The notes under the pieces: generated by a model
What the model saw: only the letters and a program-made list of their open reading frames with translations
Told to the model about the DNA's origin: nothing
Databases searched by the model: none
Program-made: the position numbers and the translations under genes
In this document: piece after piece, positions 1 through 6,796 of the stretch
Numbering within the stretch: position 1 is the stretch's first letter
Layout: each line of letters starts with the position of its first letter
Source: JANQRV01 sp964533785
GTDB taxonomy: Bacteria > Bacteroidota > Bacteroidia > Chitinophagales > Saprospiraceae
Direction: 5' to 3'
NCBI GenBank assembly: GCA_964533785.1
Contig: CAZHNG010000306.1
Location: 1 to 8,188, forward strand
Length of the DNA stretch: 8,188 nt

Positions 1-122
1 GTTTATTACAGATGCTTGTACTACATCCGATCGTTGTACATCAAAATCGGGCTGCCCCCCCTAAAGGTAGGCTGTTCAGTCTGATGAGATACCTGCACAA
101 GCACTTTTGCATTGCTTAGAAG

Positions 123-151
123 GTAGGAGGCACTTTCAAAGTACCTCCTAC
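123..151 (-). terminator. Stem-loop 3' of the small membrane-protein gene, possible terminator
   Basis: Positions 123-136 pair with 138-151 around a tight loop. The stem is GTAGGAGG, one odd pair, then ACTTT. The single non-Watson-Crick position (131/143) is C-A on the plus strand but G-U on the minus strand, so the minus-strand RNA is fully paired. It lies about 93 bases past the minus-strand stop codon at 244. No real U-tract follows on that strand (it reads CUUCUAAGC), so an intrinsic terminator is only one option; an RNA 3'-end stabilising hairpin fits equally well. The hairpin itself is clear; its role is inferred. Confidence 0.4.
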
Positions 152-243
152 ATTTCGGTTACAATATATCACCAGCATTCCTTTAGCAAATAGATACTGG
201 TGCATAAAATCAATCAAACTGAACACACTGGGCCTAAAGGTAT

Positions 244-657
244 TCAACTTAGGTAACCACGATTCTTCAAATGATGCCTAACCATCATACCCCCAGCAAC
301 CCAAAAAAGCAAAGTCGAAAGAATCATCTTAATATTCCAATTTAATAGACCAACCACTAATATTACGAGAAGCAACGCTCCTAGTCCAACAAAACCAATA
401 ATTGTCAGCACCAAACTGGGGCGCTTTTGAAACAATGAAATGATTAAAACAATTTGTCCTAATAACGGCAGTAAAGTAATGGGATGTACTACAGATGCCG
501 GATCTGTAAATAGCTTCACCAATACATCATACGCCCCTTGAAACAGGAACATACTTTGATCTTCCCCCCATTCCAAATACCCCAGCAAAGAGGTTAGGAT
601 TAGGCCAAGATTATAGCGTTTCCCCTTCATTTGGACGGTCATAATAGTGGGATTCAA
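244..657 (-). CDS. Small multi-pass membrane protein of unknown function
   Basis: This 137-residue protein is not recognised. It has about four hydrophobic stretches: residues 17-28 (short and weak), 58-76, 81-105 and 111-126. A soluble or re-entrant segment (29-57) contains several acidic residues. The C-terminus is basic (RHHLKNRG), which under the positive-inside rule would place it in the cytoplasm. No catalytic motif is visible. The start used is the ATG at 655-657. Met6 and Met10 are possible alternatives, and Met10 would begin directly before the basic KGKR that leads into the first hydrophobic segment. It lies 67 bases downstream of the Rieske oxygenase gene on the same strand, so readthrough is possible, but nothing links their functions. 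The composition resembles its neighbours. The frame is supported by length and membrane pattern only. Confidence 0.7.
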   Translation of the reverse strand: MNPTIMTVQMKGKRYNLGLILTSLLGYLEWGEDQSMFLFQGAYDVLVKLFTDPASVVHPITLLPLLGQIVLIISLFQKRPSLVLTIIGFVGLGALLLVILVVGLLNWNIKMILSTLLFWVAGGMMVRHHLKNRGYLS

Positions 658-724
658 TGATTAAAAAGTCTTTATAAATTAATGCTTTTAAAGTAAATGT
701 TCATCATCAAGTATACTATCACAC

Positions 725-1807
725 CTACACCCACTCCGCCAATAACCGGTGAAAATGATGCACTCCTTGCTCCCGCTTCACCGAAAACCGGCCGGTATTG
801 TAAAACCGCGATTGCAGCCCTTTATGCACGCCCTCCACTACAAACTCATCTTCCCGCTCCACCTTATCCAACAAGGCACCTGCTCCTTTACCCAGTTTCT
901 TTTCATCGTAAACATAAGTGCGAAAAGAAACCCGGGTTTTATTGATCGATACAGGTTTTACAACATTCACCGACAAGCCCCAGGGATAAAAATTAAACAT
1001 CATATTTGGGAAAATCCAGTAGTAATAGGCGGCTACATTTTTACCGTGATCGATGTGGCCTTCCGGCAAATTGAAAACATGCTCCCCTCCTTCCGCGTAG
1101 CCGATCTGCAAATTGACGTACTTGTACACTTCAGTTGTGTAGCTGCCGTAATCCAGCGCATTATTCAAATCGCTATGTACAAAAGGGATATGAAACCCTT
1201 CCAGGTAGTTGTCGCAATAAAGCGCCCAGTGGCAATTTACCAGGTAGTCTTTGTGCATTTTTGGTTCTGTCTTAAACTCTTCCAGCGGTAAAAAGCCAAT
1301 GCGCTCCAACATCACGTACAGGATATCCGAAAACGGGAAAGTACCATCCAAGCCCACGAACAAATGAGGTCCCAACTGACCGATATCAAATTGATGCAAG
1401 TGATCGCAAGGTCTGGGGAAATGCTCCACTTCCTTAAACTCAGGCATAAATTGCAACTGCCCGTCGAGCCCCCACCGGCGTCCGTGGTAACCACAAGTCA
1501 ACCGGGACAATAGCCCGGGATGATGCACGATAATATTTCCCCTGTGCGTACAAACGTTAGAAAAACAGCGAACCTGAGTGTTTGGGTCTTTAACCAATAC
1601 AATCGGTTCTGTAAGAAAGTGATCCAATAAAGTCATAGGATAAACACTGCCGGTTAGCGGCAACAGGTCGCGTTCGTCTCCCAGCCACTGCCAGGATTTT
1701 GCGAAGATCTTTTCTTTCATCAGTTCAAACACTTCCTCGCTGCGGTAAAAAGAGGCCGGAAGTGTCTCTGCTATTGCTATATCGGGATCGACGTAATATT
1801 TTTCCAT
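725..1807 (-). CDS. Rieske non-heme iron oxygenase, alpha (catalytic) subunit
   Basis: This 360-residue cytoplasmic enzyme belongs to the aromatic-ring-hydroxylating / choline- and carnitine-monooxygenase type of Rieske oxygenase. The N-terminal Rieske domain (about 40-150) has the [2Fe-2S] ligands as C86-x-H88, 16 residues, then C105-x2-H108. The catalytic domain has the mononuclear-iron motif N200-YLE203-GF-H206-IPFV-H211. His206 and His211 are the two iron ligands and Glu203 sits where the electron-bridging acid is found. Asp320 in REDEF (318-322) is a candidate third iron ligand. The length is usual for alpha subunits that work as alpha-only oligomers. A bridging Glu and the EGFHIPFVH pattern lean towards quaternary-amine or small-molecule monooxygenases rather than naphthalene-type dioxygenases, but the substrate cannot be named. 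Such enzymes need a reductase or ferredoxin partner, and none is in the window. The gene lies 77 bases downstream of the APC transporter gene. The N-terminal MEKYYVDPDI start is natural, with no upstream alternative needed. Confidence 0.92.
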   Translation of the reverse strand: MEKYYVDPDIAIAETLPASFYRSEEVFELMKEKIFAKSWQWLGDERDLLPLTGSVYPMTLLDHFLTEPIVLVKDPNTQVRCFSNVCTHRGNIIVHHPGLLSRLTCGYHGRRWGLDGQLQFMPEFKEVEHFPRPCDHLHQFDIGQLGPHLFVGLDGTFPFSDILYVMLERIGFLPLEEFKTEPKMHKDYLVNCHWALYCDNYLEGFHIPFVHSDLNNALDYGSYTTEVYKYVNLQIGYAEGGEHVFNLPEGHIDHGKNVAAYYYWIFPNMMFNFYPWGLSVNVVKPVSINKTRVSFRTYVYDEKKLGKGAGALLDKVEREDEFVVEGVHKGLQSRFYNTGRFSVKREQGVHHFHRLLAEWV

Positions 1808-1844
1808 AGTATATGACGATTCAATTTCAATTAATTGGGTTAAG

Positions 1845-1867
1845 AAAAAACCCTATGCACTCGGGTT
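1845..1867 (-). terminator. Weak intrinsic-terminator-like hairpin after the APC transporter gene
   Basis: Read on the minus strand, AACCC (1863-1867) pairs with GGGTT (1849-1853) around a nine-base loop, and a T-rich run follows immediately (GGGTTTTTTCTT). It begins about 18 bases past the APC stop codon. The stem is only five base pairs, so it is at most a leaky terminator and may allow readthrough into the Rieske gene. A competing pairing uses the same GGGTT with AACCC at 1837-1841. Confidence 0.3.
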
Positions 1868-1884
1868 AAAAACTAAAATCCCTA

Positions 1885-3183
1885 CTATTCATTCGAATAC
1901 CTCTTACGCAGAAAATATACCGGAACCCCAACCACCAGCAACAAAAAACCAAGCCCGATCACCTCCAAACCACAACCGATCATAATCCACACCGCAAATA
2001 AGATCGCACCTACCGAAATGAGGATATTCCGGTGGAAAACGGATTTTCCTTCCCCTTTCAATAACAACACCAGGGTAGCCGCCGACATTAAAAAGGGTAA
2101 CAATACCGAAAGCGTAGATAGGGTTATCATAAATGAATAAGCCTCAACCAGGGTACTACTAAAATTAAACAAAATCAAAATAGAAGCCAAAACACTGGAA
2201 AGGATAATACTCAGATACGGGGCCCCATTTTTATTTTCCCTTCCGAAAAAAGAAGGAAAAAGTTTATCCTCTGCTATGGCAAACGGAATCTGGCCCTGCA
2301 TTAAGATCCAGCCATTTAAGGCACCCATTGTAGCAATAATGGCACCGGCGGCAATAATGTATTTTGCCGGCTCACCCCAAAACCGGGAAGCCGCATCCGC
2401 AAAAGGGGCATTAGATTGCATCAATTCCGCCGGCGGTACCAATCCTAAAATGGCCACGAAGCTTATCAGGTAAAGAAATATGGTAAAAACAGTGCCGACA
2501 ACGGTTGCCCGCCTGACATTCTTTTCCGGATCCTTGATCTTTTTACTGGGTATAGTCGCACTTTCCATACCCAGGTAAGCAAACAAGGTCAACATGGTGG
2601 TGGTCGTAATAGCTGCAAAGTCGGAAGTGCCACTAATATTGAAGGCCCCAATATTTTCGATCTTAAAATAAAAGATGCCAATTAAACCCACCAATAGGAT
2701 CGGGATAACCTTCAGAATGGTAGTCAGCACCTGAACGAAAGCAATGGTTTGCAGTTGTTTTAAATTGATCCAACTGAAAAACCAGATAAAAAATAAGGCC
2801 GTAAAACTAGCAGCTAACGCATTACCTTTCAAAAAAGGAAGAAAAACCTCCAGGTATCCAACGATGGCCACCGCAATTGCCGCATTCGTACACCATATAG
2901 AGATCCAATACCCCCAGGCTACCAAAAAAGCAGGAAAATCACCAAACCCCATCCGGGTATATACATATGGCCCACCAATGGTCTGTGGGGCGTATTTTCC
3001 CAATTGTCCAAATACGACAGCAAAAAATACGGCCCCGATGGAAGAAAACACCCAACCAAGGATACTGATACTGCCGAATACAGCAAGGGAGGCCGGTAAC
3101 AAGAACACACCGGAGCCAACCATATTGCCGACCACTAAAGCGGTTCCTCCCCAAAAGCCTATTTTATTTTCCGGTGAAGCCAT
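1885..3183 (-). CDS. APC-superfamily amino-acid transporter, AdiC-like (basic amino acid/polyamine antiporter family)
   Basis: This 432-residue inner-membrane transporter has about 12 hydrophobic segments and the LeuT-type fold of the APC family. From memory it aligns well with the arginine:agmatine antiporter AdiC (445 residues), almost position for position. The unwound helix 1 motif is GN20-MVGSGVFLLP30 (AdiC SGN22IMGSGVFLLP). Helix 6 is LTLF201-AYLGME207-SA (AdiC LTLW202-SFIGVE208-SA). The loop DPEKNVRRAT (218-227) matches DPxRNVPxAT. Helix 8 carries NGW292 (AdiC Trp293). The conserved Glu and the helix-8 Trp are kept, while the helix-6 Trp that gates arginine in AdiC is Phe201 here. A basic or neutral amino acid is therefore plausible, but the substrate is open. 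No arginine decarboxylase is nearby, so an acid-resistance role is not supported. The gene is 74 bases downstream of the secreted S9 peptidase, which fits uptake of peptide breakdown products. MASPENK is the natural start. Confidence 0.9.
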   Translation of the reverse strand: MASPENKIGFWGGTALVVGNMVGSGVFLLPASLAVFGSISILGWVFSSIGAVFFAVVFGQLGKYAPQTIGGPYVYTRMGFGDFPAFLVAWGYWISIWCTNAAIAVAIVGYLEVFLPFLKGNALAASFTALFFIWFFSWINLKQLQTIAFVQVLTTILKVIPILLVGLIGIFYFKIENIGAFNISGTSDFAAITTTTMLTLFAYLGMESATIPSKKIKDPEKNVRRATVVGTVFTIFLYLISFVAILGLVPPAELMQSNAPFADAASRFWGEPAKYIIAAGAIIATMGALNGWILMQGQIPFAIAEDKLFPSFFGRENKNGAPYLSIILSSVLASILILFNFSSTLVEAYSFMITLSTLSVLLPFLMSAATLVLLLKGEGKSVFHRNILISVGAILFAVWIMIGCGLEVIGLGFLLLVVGVPVYFLRKRYSNE

Positions 3184-3257
3184 GTGTTAGCAAGATAGGA
3201 AAATATGAAAGGCAATGGTAAGAAGTCTGGTACTATTATTTGGTCAATCCAACCCGA

Positions 3258-5255
3258 TTATGGTTTCACCTCCACATATTTCTCAAACCACTCCAGTATT
3301 CGTGGCGACACTTCCATCAGCAGCTTAGGTTCCCGGGGGCCGTGCGGAGTCCTTGGCAAAACCAGCATTTCCGAGGGCACTCCCCGGCGCTGTAAGGCTA
3401 CGTAAAACTCCTGTCCCTGTGTGAAGGGCACCCTCAAGTCATTGGCACCGTGAATCACCTGCGTTGGAGTCGTAACCTCTTTGATACGGTACATCGCCGA
3501 GTGCTTTTCGTATCTCTCGTAGTCGTCCCAAAATTCAGTGCCCATGTGCCCTACCAGGTAATCGGGAATATCAGTTGTCGTCGTCATACTGATCAAATTA
3601 GGTAACCCGGCGCCCATACTAGCCGCTTTGAATCGATTCGTTCGCGTCACCAAAAAACTCGTCAAATAGCCCCCGTAACTCCAACCCATAACGGCCATCT
3701 TATCTTCATCACCAATCCCCATTTCGATCACCTTATCTACGCCACTCATTACATCCTCGTAATCACCGTAGCCCCAGTCCTGAAAATTGGCGTAACGAAA
3801 TTCTTTACCGTAACCGGTACTTCCCCGCGGATTGGGCCTAAGGACGGCAAAACCTTGTTCTGCAAAATATTGGTTATGGTATATACTTGGGTTGCCGGTA
3901 AATGACTGGGTAAATACACCGGCAGGCCCCCCGTGGATCTGTAGAACAACGGGATATTTTTCTCCTGCTTCGTAACCAACCGGATAGGTTAAGAGCCCTT
4001 CTATTTCCAACCCGTCTTTAGACTTCCAGGTGATCACTTCCGTCTTACCCATTTCCGGAAATTTCAGATCACTGTTAATATTACTGACCGGTTTGGCACC
4101 ATAACCATTGGTTTGAGCAACGTAAACCTCTGCCGGTTGATCCATCGTTTGGTAGACGTAAGCCATTTTGTTATTCTTAGTATCGAAAACTACACTGGTG
4201 CTGTTCCCCCGGCGTGCGGTAATAATCTCCGCCACCTCACCACTTTCCTTATCGACGGGGACTTTCATGGCGACGTAGGACGTATGGTAGGGTTCGGAAA
4301 CAAAAACGCTATTGCCGTCGTCACTCCACCCCAAAAAAGAAGAGCTGCGGTTGGGAGTATGAGGCAGGGCTTTGGGCGTTCCTCCGGAAGCTGGAACGAC
4401 GTATAGGTCGTTCAGGCCAATTGGCTCCGGTTGATCGCCCGTTGACTGATAGGCAATCCACTGGCCATCCGGCGAATATTTAGGATTGCTTTCTACTCCG
4501 GCAGTGGTAACCAATTGGGTTACCGCGCCACTGTCGGCCGGCACTATCGCAATATCTCCATTGAGGCGACTGGTATTGATCTTCGGATCGGCCTTATGCG
4601 CAAAAGCGATGGTTTTGCCATCGGGCGACCAGTCGTAACCGGTAATGGTAAAATCGCCGCTCGTCAATCGCTGGACTTTTCTTTTGCCGTCCTCTTCTTT
4701 TTCCAATTCGATGGTATACAAGTGAGCATGTTTGAAATTTTGATCCACTTCAATTACGTAGCGTTTTTCTTTTTTTGCTTTTTCCTCTTCTTCGGTATCC
4801 GGATCAGCTTTCACAAAAGCCATGCGCTTCCCGTCGGGAGCCCATTCAAAAGATTGTATACCGTCTTTTTCTTCCGTGATTTGTTCGGCCTCACCACCCA
4901 TCAAGCGCATCCTCCAAACCTGATTCTTTTCCGAACGGCTCGATAAAAAGGCCAGGTATTTCCCATCCGGTGAAAATTTAGGCGAAGTACAAGACTTATC
5001 ACCTCTGGTATATTGTGCGGCATCGCTACCATCCGTTTTAGCTACCCAAATATGGCTCAGGTATTCGGATTTTTCTCCTTCCATCACCGGTTCGCGAACC
5101 TCGTAAGCGACGTGCTCACCGTCAGGCGATAAGGTCACCGAAGAAATACTTTTGATTTTCATCATGAATTCCGGTGTCCAGGATAAAGTGTCTTCCTGAG
5201 CCTGGACAATGCCTACCGACAGAAGAAACAGGAGTAAAAAAGTCTTTCGTTTCAT
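3258..5255 (-). CDS. Secreted S9-family (prolyl oligopeptidase / acylaminoacyl-peptidase type) serine peptidase
   Basis: This 665-residue exported peptidase cleaves short peptides, probably in the periplasm. A signal peptide is clear: MKRKT, a leucine-rich core, and cleavage probably after VQA (residue 19), before QEDTLSW. Residues about 30-380 form a beta-propeller of TolB/PD40 repeats with recurring SPDG turns (SPDG at 43-46 and 95-98, APDG at 139-142, and further ones near 210, 262 and 309); this domain limits access to small substrates. The C-terminal alpha/beta hydrolase domain starts near 400. It has the HGG oxyanion segment (441-443), the nucleophile elbow GWS526YGG, Asp606 in GANDLRVP and His638 in TPHG, so the full catalytic triad is present. 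The length and layout match S9C-type enzymes, and whether it is an acylaminoacyl-peptidase or a dipeptidyl peptidase cannot be decided. The ATG is preceded by an AT-only stretch. The outer arm of a palindromic repeat (5271-5431) begins 16 bases upstream, so the repeat lies in its promoter/leader region. Confidence 0.95.
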   Translation of the reverse strand: MKRKTFLLLFLLSVGIVQAQEDTLSWTPEFMMKIKSISSVTLSPDGEHVAYEVREPVMEGEKSEYLSHIWVAKTDGSDAAQYTRGDKSCTSPKFSPDGKYLAFLSSRSEKNQVWRMRLMGGEAEQITEEKDGIQSFEWAPDGKRMAFVKADPDTEEEEKAKKEKRYVIEVDQNFKHAHLYTIELEKEEDGKRKVQRLTSGDFTITGYDWSPDGKTIAFAHKADPKINTSRLNGDIAIVPADSGAVTQLVTTAGVESNPKYSPDGQWIAYQSTGDQPEPIGLNDLYVVPASGGTPKALPHTPNRSSSFLGWSDDGNSVFVSEPYHTSYVAMKVPVDKESGEVAEIITARRGNSTSVVFDTKNNKMAYVYQTMDQPAEVYVAQTNGYGAKPVSNINSDLKFPEMGKTEVITWKSKDGLEIEGLLTYPVGYEAGEKYPVVLQIHGGPAGVFTQSFTGNPSIYHNQYFAEQGFAVLRPNPRGSTGYGKEFRYANFQDWGYGDYEDVMSGVDKVIEMGIGDEDKMAVMGWSYGGYLTSFLVTRTNRFKAASMGAGLPNLISMTTTTDIPDYLVGHMGTEFWDDYERYEKHSAMYRIKEVTTPTQVIHGANDLRVPFTQGQEFYVALQRRGVPSEMLVLPRTPHGPREPKLLMEVSPRILEWFEKYVEVKP

Positions 5256-5266
5256 TTTATAATAAT

Positions 5267-5276
5267 ATTAAGTAAT
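5267..5276 (-). promoter_or_regulatory. Shared 10-base leader motif ATTACTTAAT before the S9 peptidase start
   Basis: On the minus strand ATTACTTAAT ends exactly 11 bases before the ATG. The same ten bases occur at exactly the same distance from the SWIM-protein ATG (6781-6790), and both are followed by AT-rich spacers ending in TTATA. The motif does not match the Bacteroidota -7 box (TAnnTTTG). It could be a leader/ribosome-binding feature or a remnant of the repeat's edge. Its role is unknown. Confidence 0.3.
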
Positions 5277-5431
5277 GACGAAATAATAAGTCCGCTTTTT
5301 TGAGTTGGCTATTTTGGTGCCAAGCTAGGCAAAAAACGTAGGCGATGCAGTGCATCGGCGAGGCTTTTTAACGAAGCTTGGCGCCAAAATAGTCGCTCAT
5401 AAAATGATGGATTTATTGTTTTGTCATTACT
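5271..5431 (+). repeat. Large intergenic palindromic element A (structured strand is plus)
   Basis: This 161-base element folds as two stacked long stems plus a core. The outer stem pairs 5271-5293 with 5409-5431: 23 base pairs with no mismatch if three G-U pairs (5280/5422, 5284/5418, 5290/5412) are allowed. The inner stem pairs 5306-5326 with 5375-5395: 21 base pairs including three G-U pairs (5306/5395, 5308/5393, 5318/5383). All six wobbles are G-U only on the plus strand. The core (5327-5374) contains AAAAAACGTAGGCGATGC (5331-5348), a three-base loop and GCATCGGCG (5352-5360), forming a CGATGC/GCATCG hairpin. TAACGAAG (5369-5376) runs into the distal inner arm. It fills the gap between the cyanophycinase stop (8 bases away) and the S9 start (16 bases away), and its structured strand is antisense to both genes. 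The core is shared with the element at 6797-6991; the arms are not. Bidirectional terminator, MITE/REP-like repeat and structured RNA are all possible. Confidence 0.85.
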
Positions 5432-5438
5432 AAGGATT

Positions 5439-6302
5439 TTACTTTAAAATTGTACGTTGCTTCATGTCATACCGATCCCCCGCTCTTAAAAAATAGAATA
5501 ATTTTTCTTCATCGGGAAGCTCTTTCATACTACTACCCTCCCTGGACCAAAATGAACCATCATACACCAAAACATAGCTATTTCCCAGCACCTCAAACTC
5601 ATTACCTTTCACGATCATGGCCGTACCTTCATCAATTCCCACCCCTAACAATTCCGGGCGGTTTTTCAAGATACTGAACATGTCAAACTGCCGGTTGCGC
5701 GCTAACACATGCTGGTCAATGGCAATGTTCTTGATGAACCCAAATCCCTCTTCGTGATCTCCCATCATGATCTGATTCGTTTGTGTATCCCCTCTGGCCA
5801 AATAAGAGCCCTGAATGGTTGCTCCCGCCGACGAACCACCCATCACTCCGTCTCTTTCTAATATTTCCCAAAACATCTTTTCGGTTTTGGTATCCTTATA
5901 AGAATCGACCAATCGCCATTGACGTCCCCCCATAAACCAGACGGCTTTGGCCTCCTTTAAAGGTAATACAAAATCATCAGAATCTGCGGTTTTCCTATCA
6001 GTGGTATGCAGGAAGGTGACATTGGTAGCCCCGGCATTTTGAAATAGCTTAACCCCGGCATTTTCGACGGTATATTCTGCCCTACCGCCGGCAGTTGGAA
6101 TGACTACGATCGGAGCATCGGGTCCCCCGGCCAATTCAATGAATCGTCGAAGAATGGTATCCGGAACATGACCTCCTCCTACAACGACCAATGAACCTCT
6201 TTCGGGGCCTACGGTCAGTTTGGCCACCGGCGCTTGATTGTAAGTAAAAGAGGTGATGACCGATGATAGTAAAATGCTTAATTGGAGTACTTTATTTGTC
6301 AT
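5439..6302 (-). CDS. Secreted cyanophycinase-like serine peptidase (family S51)
   Basis: This 287-residue protein has the cyanophycinase / dipeptidase-E fold. Residues 36-44 (GSLVVVGGG) begin the first strand. PTAGG (69-73) and FMGGRQWRL (123-131) are family landmarks. GGSS158AGA is the nucleophile elbow, with Ser158 as predicted nucleophile. IDQH198-xxxRxR supplies the predicted catalytic histidine and the arginine-rich signature of cyanophycinases. GVGIDEGTA follows at about 222-230. The N-terminus (MTNKVLQLSILLSSVITSF) resembles a signal peptide, so the enzyme is probably exported, like the known extracellular cyanophycinases. Family members hydrolyse cyanophycin to beta-Asp-Arg dipeptides; here the substrate could be another isoaspartyl or peptide bond, and no cyanophycin synthetase is present in the window. 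The length is normal. It starts 17 bases after the SWIM-protein stop, so the two are probably cotranscribed. Eight bases past its stop begins the palindromic element at 5271-5431, which could act as its 3' end. Confidence 0.88.
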   Translation of the reverse strand: MTNKVLQLSILLSSVITSFTYNQAPVAKLTVGPERGSLVVVGGGHVPDTILRRFIELAGGPDAPIVVIPTAGGRAEYTVENAGVKLFQNAGATNVTFLHTTDRKTADSDDFVLPLKEAKAVWFMGGRQWRLVDSYKDTKTEKMFWEILERDGVMGGSSAGATIQGSYLARGDTQTNQIMMGDHEEGFGFIKNIAIDQHVLARNRQFDMFSILKNRPELLGVGIDEGTAMIVKGNEFEVLGNSYVLVYDGSFWSREGSSMKELPDEEKLFYFLRAGDRYDMKQRTILK

Positions 6303-6319
6303 AATTCAAGGTTGATTTT

Positions 6320-6769
6320 TTAGTAGAAATCATCTTCTATTTCAAACCCTAAAGCCAGCATCACTTCATCTCTTAACCCACTGTTTCTTTTTGCAAGATC
6401 CATGATCAACTGCATTAATTCTGCTTTACTGTAGCGCTCTAATGTAAACTTGATCTTGGCTATATTTCCTTCCTTAAAGGATAACCCTTTTCGTTTATGA
6501 TCCCTGATGGCTAGTAAAACCGCTACTTTATGCTTACATACCGGCCCCATGTCATAAGGACAATCACAAAAATGCGTAAATAGATTATCTTCCCTATCCA
6601 GTCTGATATTTATGCTATACAATTCAGTCCCGAAAACCTGGGCAACGAAGTCATTTGGCTCCGGTTCTTCTAGCTCTACAACAGCGCCATCTGCATAATA
6701 TTGCTGCCCTCTTTCCAGGATCTTCCCACTGATGATGGTCTCGAAATTCTCGATCGTTACGTGCGTCAT
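6320..6769 (-). CDS. Small SWIM zinc-finger protein
   Basis: This 149-residue, probably cytoplasmic protein has a SWIM-type zinc-binding motif with ligands C68-x-C70, seven residues, then C78-x-H80, inside FCDCPYDMGPVCKHKVAV. The preceding region has the usual SWIM-protein opening: an ERGQQYYADGAV segment (19-30) followed by a beta-rich stretch (41-58). The part after the finger (about 95-140) is charged and helical (KAELMQLIMDLAKRNSGLRDEV) and may be a protein-interaction or nucleic-acid contact segment. SWIM domains are found in SWI2/SNF2 ATPases and MuDR transposases, but this protein carries no such domain; stand-alone forms are common and of unknown function. The partner may be DNA or protein. 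It is probably cotranscribed with the cyanophycinase 17 bases downstream, though no functional link is evident. The start at MTHVTIENF is the only sensible one. Confidence 0.85.
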   Translation of the reverse strand: MTHVTIENFETIISGKILERGQQYYADGAVVELEEPEPNDFVAQVFGTELYSINIRLDREDNLFTHFCDCPYDMGPVCKHKVAVLLAIRDHKRKGLSFKEGNIAKIKFTLERYSKAELMQLIMDLAKRNSGLRDEVMLALGFEIEDDFY

Positions 6770-6780
6770 TATAATGAGGA

Positions 6781-6790
6781 ATTAAGTAAT
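6781..6790 (-). promoter_or_regulatory. Shared 10-base leader motif ATTACTTAAT before the SWIM-protein start
   Basis: This is the second copy of the ten bases found before the S9 peptidase gene at 5267-5276. Again it stands 11 bases before the ATG on the minus strand. Here it lies just outside the arm of palindromic element B (which begins at 6797), whereas in element A it overlaps the arm, so it is not simply part of a conserved arm. Its function is unknown. Confidence 0.3.
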
Positions 6791-6796
6791 AATTAA

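Noticed and set aside
60..242. Direct repeat CCTAAAGGTA at 60-69 and 233-242, with an inverted TGTTCAGT/ACTGAACA pair between them
   Set aside because: The matches are short (10 and 8 bases), the intervening sequence does not fold convincingly, and the core motifs of the palindromic family are absent. It is probably coincidence.
749..1291. Plus-strand open frame of 180 codons
   Set aside because: It lies wholly inside the Rieske oxygenase gene, and its translation has no domain-like features. It is a shadow frame.
1808..1884. Bacteroidota promoter (TTTG...TAnnTTTG) before the Rieske gene
   Set aside because: No TAnnTTTG was found on the minus strand in this gap, nor in the other gaps read, so no promoter is called.
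2744..3190. Plus-strand open frame of 148 codons
   Set aside because: It is antisense to the APC transporter gene, which has clear family motifs along its full length.
4515..4946. Plus-strand open frame of 143 codons with a phenylalanine-rich stretch
   Set aside because: The Phe run is the complement of the Lys/Glu-rich EEEEKAKKEKR segment of the S9 peptidase. It is a shadow frame.
5256..5438. Simple bidirectional terminator as full explanation for the palindromes
   Set aside because: The length (over 160 bases), the core shared between copies, and the presence of element C upstream of a gene and element A in antisense orientation are not explained by terminator function alone, though they may also stop transcription.
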